Source of the DNA: Bacteroidaceae bacterium
GTDB lineage: Bacteria > Bacteroidota > Bacteroidia > Bacteroidales > Bacteroidaceae
DNA length: 64,000 bases
Assembly (NCBI GenBank): GCA_024401275.1
Contig: JAKSLJ010000002.1
Coordinates: forward strand, 1 to 64,000
Reading direction: 5' to 3'
This document shows, in pieces, positions 35,799-42,861 of this stretch. The translations under genes were made by a program, and so were the position numbers. The notes under the pieces were generated by a model. It ran no database searches, was not told where the DNA came from, and saw only the letters and a program-made list of their open reading frames with translations. Numbering within the stretch: the stretch's first letter is position 1; every line of letters starts with the position of its first letter.

Positions 35799-37049
35799 AT
35801 GGCATCTGTAACGCATCCATATAGACCTCGCAATCCTGGACACAACTACTATGAGCCTGGCATCTATCTCATCACGCTTGTGGTAACGGAACGCGAGCCA
35901 AGGCTCGGCCGTCTCAACGACAACATCTCCGAACCCGGCGTCCTCCACACACCTACAGGCGACATTGTTCATGAGGAATGGGAAAAAACAGCCACCATAC
36001 AGACCTCCAAAGGCCGTCAAATAGAGACGCTTTGTCAGGTCTGCATGCCCGACCATTGGCATGGAGTCATCCATGTCAAGGAGCGCATGGATAAAAGCCT
36101 TGGCTATGTTATCCAATGCTTCAAGTCCGCCTGTACCGCCCGCTGGCGCCGCGAAGTCACGCATTACGTAGAGCAGACGAGCTCTTTTCCCCCTCCAAAC
36201 GCTACCAAAGGCGCTGCTCCAGGCGCAACCAAAGGTGCAACTACAAGTGAACCAAGCTTGGTTCGCCGCCTTCAGCATTGGAGCCAAAACCAGCGCCGCG
36301 CCTATTATGCCACCCGTCCCCTCATAGAGCGCCCTCTCTTCGATGACGACTACGACGACACCATCTGCTTCCCTTATGCCATAGATCCCGCCGAACATGA
36401 GCGCCATAAGGCGGCCATGATAAACTACGTCCATGACAACCCTCGCCGCGCCATGTTCCGCCGCCTCTATCCGCAGTTCATGCAAAGACAGCTGCATGTC
36501 ATTATCGACGGTACCGACTACGCAGCCTTCGGCAATCTCTTCCTGCTCCGTTGGGCAAAGAAGGTGCAGGTGTTCTGCCACAGGAAGGCACGCTACGGTA
36601 TGCTTACGGAACAAGAGCGCACAGCTGCCGGCTACAACCAAGGACAATACTCCCCAGACTTCATCTCCACCGTCCCTTACGAAAAGACCGAAGCCTTCCG
36701 CAACGAGGCACGCCAATGGAAGCGCATGGTCATGGAAGGAGCAACGGTCATCGTCACCCCTGGCATTTCCGAGGGCGAGAAGCAGATAAAGAACCGCTGC
36801 ATAGAGAAAGGCTATCCGCTGATCCATTTGCAGAAAGAGCCCATCGGTCGCTATTGGAAGCCCGAGCAATCTCGCTTCGAAGCCTGCGTGCAAGGCAGAC
36901 TACTCATCCTCTCCCCGTGGCATCCCGAGGATATGGGCGATGTAAAAGGCGTACCAAGCACCACCGACTATTCCATCTTCCACAACCTCAACACCCTCGC
37001 CGCCCACATCTGCCTGTTTGATGGAGAGGCAAGGATTGTGAGGAGATAA
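35799..37049 (+). CDS. REP-associated (Y1/IS200-like) HUH transposase with Rossmann-like C-terminal half
   Basis: Residues 1 to about 225 form a Y1_Tnp domain of the RAYT type: N-terminal NPGHNYYEPGIYLITLVV, the HUH motif CMPDHWHGVIHV (His86, His88), and YVHDNPRRAMF (Tyr210) near the end, matching the YxxxNPxxA element common in RAYTs. Residues of about 240-416 are not part of that domain. They include EGATVIVTPGISEGEKQI, GYPLIHLQ and GRLLILSPW, a pattern resembling a SLOG/DprA-like Rossmann fold. Enzymes of this class cut single-stranded DNA at palindromes. The gene is intact, has higher GC than its neighbours, and is alone between two hairpins. A long antisense frame across it is an artefact of that composition. 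Confidence 0.85.
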   Translation: MASVTHPYRPRNPGHNYYEPGIYLITLVVTEREPRLGRLNDNISEPGVLHTPTGDIVHEEWEKTATIQTSKGRQIETLCQVCMPDHWHGVIHVKERMDKSLGYVIQCFKSACTARWRREVTHYVEQTSSFPPPNATKGAAPGATKGATTSEPSLVRRLQHWSQNQRRAYYATRPLIERPLFDDDYDDTICFPYAIDPAEHERHKAAMINYVHDNPRRAMFRRLYPQFMQRQLHVIIDGTDYAAFGNLFLLRWAKKVQVFCHRKARYGMLTEQERTAAGYNQGQYSPDFISTVPYEKTEAFRNEARQWKRMVMEGATVIVTPGISEGEKQIKNRCIEKGYPLIHLQKEPIGRYWKPEQSRFEACVQGRLLILSPWHPEDMGDVKGVPSTTDYSIFHNLNTLAAHICLFDGEARIVRR

Positions 37050-37105
37050 AAGAAAACAAGTCAAAAAGAAAACAACCCCAAAACGAAATAAGCCCAAAAC
37101 AAAAT

Positions 37106-37145
37106 AAGCCGCGATTCTCTAAAACGAGAGTCGCGGCTTTTGTTT
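37106..37145. terminator. Terminator shared by the RAYT and smalltalk genes
   Basis: AAGCCGCGATTCTC pairs with GAGAGTCGCGGCTT (one G-U) around a 6-nt loop. T and A runs on the two sides suit both converging transcripts. Confidence 0.85.
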
Positions 37146-37157
37146 TGCTACTGCTAC

Positions 37158-37262
37158 TTACATCGAAGCTACAGCGGCAGAAGCTGTCAGAGCGCCCATG
37201 AGGGCTGAGAGAAGTCCGATGAGGAACTTTGTCCAATCGAACTGGAATTCATTTGTTTTCAT
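37158..37262 (-). CDS. Smalltalk protein (34 residues)
   Basis: The minus strand encodes MKTNEFQFDWTKFLIGLLSA... ending in AVASM, a 34-residue single-helix membrane protein. It matches the family annotated as 'smalltalk protein' in Bacteroidales, which is typically found beside an M15 or amidase-type cell-wall hydrolase and an HU-like protein, as here. The function is unknown; a holin-like role has no direct evidence. Confidence 0.85.
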   Translation of the reverse strand: MKTNEFQFDWTKFLIGLLSALMGALTASAAVASM

Positions 37263-37310
37263 ACTCTTTCCTTTCTTTTTTATATGTTAGACATTTCGGG
37301 AATTCGGATA

Positions 37311-37348
37311 AATTTGCACAAAGGGGTCAGACCCCTATGTGCAAATTT
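37311..37348. repeat. Palindromic repeat family C, copy 2
   Basis: AATTTGCACAAAGGGG and its near-complement, centred on TCAGA, lie between the M15 gene and the smalltalk gene, about 260 bp from the RAYT stop. Being the closest family member to the transposase, it is the best candidate for its recognition palindrome. Confidence 0.9.
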
Positions 37349-37350
37349 TG

Positions 37351-37773
37351 TTACAAATGCAGCACCTGCTTCCTTGGCTTATCGGAGAAGCTGACGTGAA
37401 TCCAGGAGTAGTTCTTCTCGTCTATAAGCTGGTCGTAGGGGAGGTTTAGCTGGCGGATGAGGTCGAAGAGACGGCGGTTCTCCTGACAGATGCTGCCGTT
37501 TGAAGGCTGCGAGCCTTTGATGTCTGCCGCCTGACCGCGCATGTGCTGGCTGTTCTTTGCTCCGCCGATCGCCTTGTTGAGTTCTGAGGAACGGTAGCCA
37601 CTGGTTACGATGATTGGTTTTCCGTAAGCTTCGCGAAGCGGTTGGAGGATGCGCTTACATAGCTGTGTGAGATTACCGAGAACACTTACAGTAGGCGTGT
37701 TCTCAATGCCGAGGCGAGAAGCCGTCGCTGAGCGAAGGAGCTCCTCAAGGGTGAAGTTTCGTGTGATGTTCAT
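37351..37773 (-). CDS. M15-family (Peptidase_M15_3) cell-wall peptidase
   Basis: The 140-residue product has VTSGYRSSELNKAIGG, SQHMRGQAADIKG (zinc-binding His and Asp) and SWIHVSF (third zinc ligand), as in phage endolysin-like D,D-carboxypeptidases. No signal peptide is seen, as is usual for endolysins released by a holin or for prophage remnants. It should cut peptidoglycan stem peptides. It is followed by a family C palindrome and the smalltalk gene. Confidence 0.88.
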   Translation of the reverse strand: MNITRNFTLEELLRSATASRLGIENTPTVSVLGNLTQLCKRILQPLREAYGKPIIVTSGYRSSELNKAIGGAKNSQHMRGQAADIKGSQPSNGSICQENRRLFDLIRQLNLPYDQLIDEKNYSWIHVSFSDKPRKQVLHL

Positions 37774-37951
37774 ACTCTCTATCGTTTAGTTATTATAATG
37801 GTTAAACTACGTCTCTTTTTCTGTGTGCAAAGTTACGAAAATTTCCTCAAATACGCAAGGAAAAAGGCAACTATTTTCGGATGAATTTCGGTTAATGTTA
37901 ACGTACACAGCTGCGAATTATCTCCAATGATTAAAACTTTTCAAGGAAATA

Positions 37952-37983
37952 TTTGGCTATTTAAAATTTAAATTGTACCTTTG
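37952..37983 (+). promoter_or_regulatory. Promoter of the FISUMP lipoprotein operon
   Basis: TTTG at 37952-37955 and TACCTTTG at 37976-37983, 20 nt apart. The first start codon is about 270 nt downstream, so the transcript has a long leader. Confidence 0.78.
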
Positions 37984-38040
37984 CCCCGTCATTCGTTAGT
38001 TTGACACAATCTTATCGGTAATAAACAGAAGCGTTATGTC

Positions 38041-38207
38041 TTCATCTTGCTATTGTAAAGCGTAGGAAACTTTGAACAATTAGCATTCAAGATTAGGCAT
38101 GATGGTTCTCCACGTTGTATATGCGTGGGGTACTATCTCCATATCTTATGCTAAGGGCTCTTCCTACCGCCTACAATAGAAGCTGTGGTGCATAGTTGCT
38201 CCACGCT
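38041..38207 (+). ncRNA. Folded 5' leader upstream of the FISUMP lipoprotein
   Basis: Nested stems are visible. CTATTGTA (38050-38057) pairs with TACAATAG (38172-38179). GCGTAGGAA (38060-38068) pairs with TTCCTAcCGC (38161-38170). TTAGCAT plus AAGAT (38080-38093) pairs with ATCTT plus ATGCTAA (38143-38154). CTCCACG (38108-38114) pairs with CGTGGGG (38124-38130). A separate hairpin, AGC.GTGG (38181-38188) with CCACGCT (38201-38207), follows. It could be a riboswitch-like leader, a thermosensor, or a processed small RNA. It matches no riboswitch core I know. Confidence 0.55.
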
Positions 38208-38262
38208 ATCTGTATATAATAATGTATAAAAGCCGAGAGGAGCAGTAGGCACAAACGGTATT

Positions 38263-39249
38263 GTGAAAAGGTATTTATTCTTGCTGTTAGCCATTGGGCT
38301 CACCGCAATTTCTTGTAATCGTGATTCTGACAAAGATTCCGATTCGGGGGCAAATGATCTCATTTCCGAATATGTCGGAAAATGGTATTATTATTCTGGT
38401 TCTTCCACAACAATTGCTAAGGGTACTGAACTAACTATCAGTTCTTCTGGAGTTCTTACATGGAAAACTCCTGACGGTGATATTTTTAACGGAACAATCA
38501 AAGCATTAGGAGATGATTGGTGTGATGTTACATACAATGGTAAGACATATAGACAATCAGAAGTATACACATACAATAATAGGACATGCTTAGCGTTCAA
38601 TGTTAATGGTAACACTTCTTTATCCATTAAAGATTTCCCATTTGATGGTGTATATACAAAAGAATATGTTGCGGGCGTTTCAACACCAAAAGCTGTTGAC
38701 CTAGGATTATCTGTAAAATGGGCTGACAAAAATCTCGGTGCAAGTAAAGCTGAAGACTATGGTGATTATTATGCATGGGGAGAAACAGCTACAAAGAGTC
38801 TTTACACTGAAGAAACTAGCCTTTTCATGGGGTTTTACAAAGCAACTCTTACTAGCATGGGAGTACTGGATAGTCGCGGCAATTTAACTTATAAGTATGA
38901 TGTGGCAACACAGAAACTTGGTACTAATTGGAGAATGCCTACTCGCCTTGAAATTCAAGAGTTATTACAAGGATGTACACTAACATGGACAATCCAAAAT
39001 GGTGTTGCAGGTATGAAAATGGTTAGTACGAAGAATGGAAACTCCATATTCCTTCCTGCATCAGGTGCTATTAATATAGATGGTCTTAATCCTACTGCTG
39101 GAGAAGTTGGTTATTATTGGACTTCATCAGAATGTGGAGGAAAAGATAAGGCGTATGATCTATATGTTGATAAAAATTGTTATCGTTACCTTTCTGATGA
39201 CATGAGATATAGAAGATGTGGATTAACTATTAGAGCTGTAACTAAATAA
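38263..39249 (+). CDS. Lipoprotein with a FISUMP domain
   Basis: The 328-residue protein has a lipoprotein signal (LTAISC, Cys at 18), a first domain of about 110 residues with beta-rich composition (lipocalin-like in feel, unassigned), and then a Fib_succ_major/FISUMP domain: AVDLGLSVKWADKNLGAS, YYAWGE, NWRMPTRLEIQELL, YYWTSSE and RRCGLTIRAV. Such domains occur on cell-surface proteins of Bacteroidetes and Fibrobacter, and their ligand is unknown. The gene is AT-rich relative to its neighbours. The start is GTG at 38263. The folded leader in front suggests post-transcriptional control. Confidence 0.85.
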   Translation: MKRYLFLLLAIGLTAISCNRDSDKDSDSGANDLISEYVGKWYYYSGSSTTIAKGTELTISSSGVLTWKTPDGDIFNGTIKALGDDWCDVTYNGKTYRQSEVYTYNNRTCLAFNVNGNTSLSIKDFPFDGVYTKEYVAGVSTPKAVDLGLSVKWADKNLGASKAEDYGDYYAWGETATKSLYTEETSLFMGFYKATLTSMGVLDSRGNLTYKYDVATQKLGTNWRMPTRLEIQELLQGCTLTWTIQNGVAGMKMVSTKNGNSIFLPASGAINIDGLNPTAGEVGYYWTSSECGGKDKAYDLYVDKNCYRYLSDDMRYRRCGLTIRAVTK

Positions 39250-39272
39250 TTAATTAATATTTTAATCAAAAA

Positions 39273-39878
39273 ATGAAAACGTTTAAATTAATTGGATTGA
39301 CCATTGTAATGGTATTTTTTGCAATGGGTCTCTACTCATGCGGAAGTGACGATGAGACAGACTCACCGACTCCAACTACTCCAGCAACTCCAACCTTCAA
39401 GCATAGCGTGTATGGAGAATATGGAGGTACTCGGTATTTTATGTACCCTTGCTTTGATTGGGGATGTTCAAAAAGTAAGGTTAAGGATTTCATGAAAGGC
39501 TACAGTGTTAGCAAAGAAGAAACAGATCAAATTATCTATGGAGGAAAATACAGGGAAACAATAACTGCGTACATTTTTGAAAACGGCATACTCAAAGGTG
39601 CAGGAATCAGTATCAGTTCAAAAATGATTACAGTAGAAACGATTGTCAGCTTATTGCAGAAAGATTATACATATGTAGGGGAAGAAGATGATGCGTTTTA
39701 TCTTATAAGCAAGGACGAAAAAAGCGCTCTAGTAATGACTGTATCAAAGAGTGCTGATATACAATTGGTTTGGGTAAAAATCACTAGTTCTTCCAAGGCA
39801 AAAACGTCAAGAAGCAATGAAGGTCTGCAGATTGATATTCAAAAAGCAAATGAAATAAAAGCTGAACTTTTCAATTAA
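39273..39878 (+). CDS. Lipoprotein of unknown function
   Basis: The lipoprotein signal ends at SC (residues 22-23), followed by an acidic and Thr/Pro-rich linker (SPTPTTPATPT) and a body of about 155 residues. I do not recognise the fold. Features include a Cys pair within YPCFDWGC. The gene lies 23 bp after the FISUMP gene and before a shared terminator, so the two probably form an operon and may act together at the outer membrane. Confidence 0.82.
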   Translation: MKTFKLIGLTIVMVFFAMGLYSCGSDDETDSPTPTTPATPTFKHSVYGEYGGTRYFMYPCFDWGCSKSKVKDFMKGYSVSKEETDQIIYGGKYRETITAYIFENGILKGAGISISSKMITVETIVSLLQKDYTYVGEEDDAFYLISKDEKSALVMTVSKSADIQLVWVKITSSSKAKTSRSNEGLQIDIQKANEIKAELFN

Positions 39879-39954
39879 TCCAAATAGGCAAAAGATGAGT
39901 CTATATGCACCTATGACTTATATTCAGTAGCCTACAAACGAAGCAAACCACACC

Positions 39955-39992
39955 AGTCGCGACACTCATATTTGAGAGTTGCGACTTTTTTT
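39955..39992 (+). terminator. Terminator of the two-lipoprotein operon
   Basis: AGTCGCGACACTC pairs imperfectly with GAGAGTTGCGACT, followed by seven T residues. The rest of the 349-bp gap to 40227 is AT-rich with the next promoter near its end. Confidence 0.85.
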
Positions 39993-40166
39993 ATATAAGT
40001 ATCCCTTATAAAATTCTCCCATTGCCGACACAGTTAAGCATCCACCAAATATACAAGAAAACAAACAAGAGAATAAACAAGAGGAAAAATTTACTTTGAT
40101 ATTTTTGCAATAAAATTACCACAAGTAAAGATTTGGTACAAAGGCAAAAGAAATTCGGGGTTTTCT

Positions 40167-40196
40167 TTTGTGGTTCCAATATTTTTCGTAACTTTG
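40167..40196 (+). promoter_or_regulatory. Promoter of the gene at 40228
   Basis: TTTG at 40167-40170 and TAACTTTG at 40189-40196 with 18 nt between them, slightly short of the usual spacing. The -7 element lies 32 nt before the ATG. Confidence 0.6.
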
Positions 40197-40227
40197 CAGC
40201 AAAATAAACATAATGTAAATACAATAT

Positions 40228-40614
40228 ATGGCAATAACTACTATTAAGGCAAGCAAGTATCTGGTAAAGCTGAAGGCTACAATTCAGAAGACTGGCAAGC
40301 TTGGATTTACTGAGACAACCGCAAAGGAGCTGAAGATTAGCAGCGAGGGCGGTGTGTTTCTCGGCGAAGACGAGAAAGGAAATCTCTACATGAAATATGT
40401 GGAAACATGGGAAGAGGACAGCTTCAAAGTCCTCAAGTCTAAGGATTACTTCTCTCTGAACACTACGCAGTTCTTCGAGGAAAAGAAGTTCGACTTCAAG
40501 AACATCACCTATATCTTCGACCTCTATTGGAGCGAGGAAGAGGAAGGCTGGCTCATCATGAAGCCTCGTAAGATTGAGAAGAAGAAGAAGGACGCTTCGG
40601 GCGCGGAGGAATAA
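40228..40614 (+). CDS. Conserved small cytoplasmic protein, unknown
   Basis: The 128-residue product starts MAITTIKASKYLVKLKATIQ, has no signal or membrane segment, and ends in a strongly charged tail (KPRKIEKKKKDASGAEE). The middle part alternates aromatic and acidic residues (EDSFKVLKSKDYFSLNTTQFF). I associate this type of protein with Bacteroidales genomes but not with a function. Codon use is optimised (AAG, CTC), suggesting good expression. Confidence 0.75.
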   Translation: MAITTIKASKYLVKLKATIQKTGKLGFTETTAKELKISSEGGVFLGEDEKGNLYMKYVETWEEDSFKVLKSKDYFSLNTTQFFEEKKFDFKNITYIFDLYWSEEEEGWLIMKPRKIEKKKKDASGAEE

Positions 40615-40739
40615 GGCAATAATAGATTTGTAATTAACCTATTTCGTTAGGATAACTATCATCAGGGAGTATACGTTTTTTGTACAGAACTCTCAAACCT
40701 ATAAAAAAAAATAAGACATACAATTATTGAGATGAGTAT

Positions 40740-41324
40740 ATGTCTATATTTGAGATTGAAGACGATAAGACATATAAACATGCAGAAAATGCAATAAGCC
40801 TTGCGTTCGATGCCGTAGGTTTAGTTGACCCTAGAAAAAGGGATCAACTACTGTCTGTCGTATTTTCAAACTTAAAATTAGACATGGAGACACAGGCTGC
40901 TATACTTCATTTAATAAATGGCGATGTAAGCGCTATAGAAATAAACATGCTGGCATATAATAACAAAAAATCAGAACATGAAGAACATAAGCGCAAATTG
41001 GCCATTCCAGCAGAAAAACTTAAAGAAATAATAACTACAATCTATAACGAGAATTTAATCAACCACAAAACTACTTGGATGTATATCATTTATTGGTTAG
41101 CTATTAATTGTGAAGGTTGGACGGGAGGATTGTCAACGCAAGTTGCACGTCTTAAAGACTTGTTAGAAGGAATAGTGAATATTTCCATAAGTACCAAGAA
41201 AACATTTAATCCCAAAGAACTTAAAGAAGTCATAAACAACCCGGAAGGAAAACTTGGCAAGTTTCATTATGCAACAATAAAACGATTAGAGGAGCTTTGT
41301 GTTAAATATGCAAAAGTATCGTAA
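40740..41324 (+). CDS. Hypothetical protein
   Basis: This 194-residue, mainly helical, AT-rich gene has no recognisable family. Notable stretches are HEEHKRKLAIPAEKLKEII and a possible hydrophobic helix around TTWMYIIYWLAINCEGW. It ends before a perfect palindromic terminator. The base composition resembles the FISUMP pair and the restriction methyltransferase more than the housekeeping genes, so it may be a recent arrival. Confidence 0.65.
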   Translation: MSIFEIEDDKTYKHAENAISLAFDAVGLVDPRKRDQLLSVVFSNLKLDMETQAAILHLINGDVSAIEINMLAYNNKKSEHEEHKRKLAIPAEKLKEIITTIYNENLINHKTTWMYIIYWLAINCEGWTGGLSTQVARLKDLLEGIVNISISTKKTFNPKELKEVINNPEGKLGKFHYATIKRLEELCVKYAKVS

Positions 41325-41337
41325 TAAGCAAATACTT

Positions 41338-41361
41338 TGGGCGACATATGTCGCCCATTTT
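41338..41361 (+). terminator. Terminator after the hypothetical gene
   Basis: GGGCGACATATGTCGCCC is a perfect 18-bp palindrome followed by ATTTTTG. Confidence 0.85.
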
Positions 41362-41459
41362 TGTATATAAAGAAGTATGGGGAATGTGGTGGAGATGTAG
41401 GGGGTATATGAAACAAGTAGAGGATAACTGGGGGGAAGTAGAGTTTACAATGCTATAGC

Positions 41460-41490
41460 TTGGCAATTGCTTCATAAAGATTTACCTTTG
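41460..41490 (+). promoter_or_regulatory. Candidate promoter of the helicase-like gene
   Basis: TACCTTTG at 41483-41490 is a good -7 element. The -33 box is weak (TTGG at 41460-41463, 19 nt away). Confidence 0.5.
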
Positions 41491-41602
41491 CAACGTCATT
41501 TGAAGCATGAGAAGCTTAGGAAAGTCCGAAGCAGTCCAGCCATGTGGATGATGACGCAAGTCGCACCCGCTTGCTGGACACGGGTGAGCGCATATTTTTA
41601 CT

Positions 41603-42754
41603 ATGGAAGATATTATTCTTTCCACTGGAGAATCTCCTAAGGAGAAACTCCAAAAGCATTTGCAGCTAACGTCTCTTGACGAGGCTATGGCAGAAGCAAA
41701 TCGCAAACTTGCCGAGGGCAACGGAAGTATTGACGCTGACATGGAAGCTAAGCTGTTGGCATGTGAGATTGACATGAAGGCTAAGTATCCTGACAACATC
41801 TTCCTGTTCAGTGTTGACGGCGCACCTGTTATCACTATGGCTGATATCCATACCATCGGTGCCAAGCAGAAGGGCGGCAAGACATCGCTTGTGGCAATTC
41901 TCATGGCTGCAATACTCTGTGGCGAATGGAACCGCGTGAAGTGTCTTATGAAAGACATGTGTATGCTCTACATAGACACGGAGATGAAGAAGGTTGATAC
42001 TCAGGAACTCGGTGTAAAGGCTGCTACGATGGCTGAGGTGGAAGCGACATCAATCTCCGACCGCCTCCATCTTGTCAACTTCCGTCCGCTGACTCCCAAG
42101 GAGATGGAAGACGGAATCCGCTATTTCATCAACAAGTACAAGCCACAACTGGTTGTCATTGACGGTATCGTTGACCTTTGCACAAACTTCAATGATGTTG
42201 AGGCGAGCCAAAACCTTGTACTTAACTTTCTCATGAAGACGGCTGAGGAAAAGCAATGTGCCATCATCAACATCCTTCACACCAACAAGACTGACGGCTA
42301 CACTGAGCTTCGTGGTCACCTCGGTGCCTATTTTGAGCAAAAAGGTGCCACTGTCATCAAATGTGAGAAGGACGATGACACTAACATCGTGACAGTAAAG
42401 TTCCCAACCCATCGCTATGCTCCAGTGCCAGAGTTCCACTTCACATTTGACGAAGATGGTGTTCCTGTTTGTGCCGACGAGCTTCATCAGCAGATTGAGC
42501 AGCATAAGGCGCAGTCAAAGCAAGATCAGAAGGAAGCCGAGAGAAAGGCTGTGTTCGAAGAGCGCAAGCAGATAGTTCTGGACATCCTTAATGTCAACGG
42601 TGGCAAGATGGAACGAAAGGCTTTGGTAGAAGCTGTCATGCAGCGTATAGGCAAGAAGGAATCAACGGTCAAGAATATCCTCAAGGAAATGAAGGAGGGC
42701 TCAACGCCGTCAATATCGGAAGTTGACTCTGTGATAACTGCGTTAGTGTTCTAA
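41603..42754 (+). CDS. RecA/RepA-like AAA ATPase (replicative helicase-like)
   Basis: The central domain has GAKQKGGKTSLVAILMAA (Walker A with GGKTS), MLYIDTEMKK, and PQLVVIDGIVDL (Walker B), followed by NILHTNK, which is the layout of RepA/DnaB-like RecA-fold ATPases of plasmids and integrated elements. The C-terminal 80 residues are a charged coiled coil plus a small winged-helix-like part (GKMERKALVEAVMQRIGKKESTVKNILKEM). It is followed by a zinc-finger Toprim-like protein, so the pair probably forms a helicase-primase module of an integrated element. No integrase or relaxase is nearby. Confidence 0.82.
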   Translation: MEDIILSTGESPKEKLQKHLQLTSLDEAMAEANRKLAEGNGSIDADMEAKLLACEIDMKAKYPDNIFLFSVDGAPVITMADIHTIGAKQKGGKTSLVAILMAAILCGEWNRVKCLMKDMCMLYIDTEMKKVDTQELGVKAATMAEVEATSISDRLHLVNFRPLTPKEMEDGIRYFINKYKPQLVVIDGIVDLCTNFNDVEASQNLVLNFLMKTAEEKQCAIINILHTNKTDGYTELRGHLGAYFEQKGATVIKCEKDDDTNIVTVKFPTHRYAPVPEFHFTFDEDGVPVCADELHQQIEQHKAQSKQDQKEAERKAVFEERKQIVLDILNVNGGKMERKALVEAVMQRIGKKESTVKNILKEMKEGSTPSISEVDSVITALVF

Positions 42755-42757
42755 TTT

Positions 42758-42834
42758 GAATGATTACAAGACAGTCAGTCAATTCCCCTCTATAAGGGAT
42801 AATTGACTGACTGTCCAAGTAATCTTAGTCATTC
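42758..42834. repeat. Large palindrome between helicase and primase genes
   Basis: GACAGTCAGTCAATT (42770-42784) pairs perfectly with AATTGACTGACTGTC (42801-42815). Outside it GAATGATTAC (42758-42767) pairs with GTAATC and TCATTC (42819-42834), and inside it CCCT pairs with AGGG. The resulting stem is unusually long. It may be a replication origin for the module, an operator, or a transcription attenuator. Confidence 0.8.
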
Positions 42835-42861
42835 ACTTTTATTCATTACAGAAATAGAACT

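Noticed and set aside
35781-36893. 370-codon minus-strand open frame opposite the transposase gene
   Set aside because: It lies wholly antisense to a gene with clear HUH motifs, its composition is that of a complementary-frame artefact, and it has no family features.
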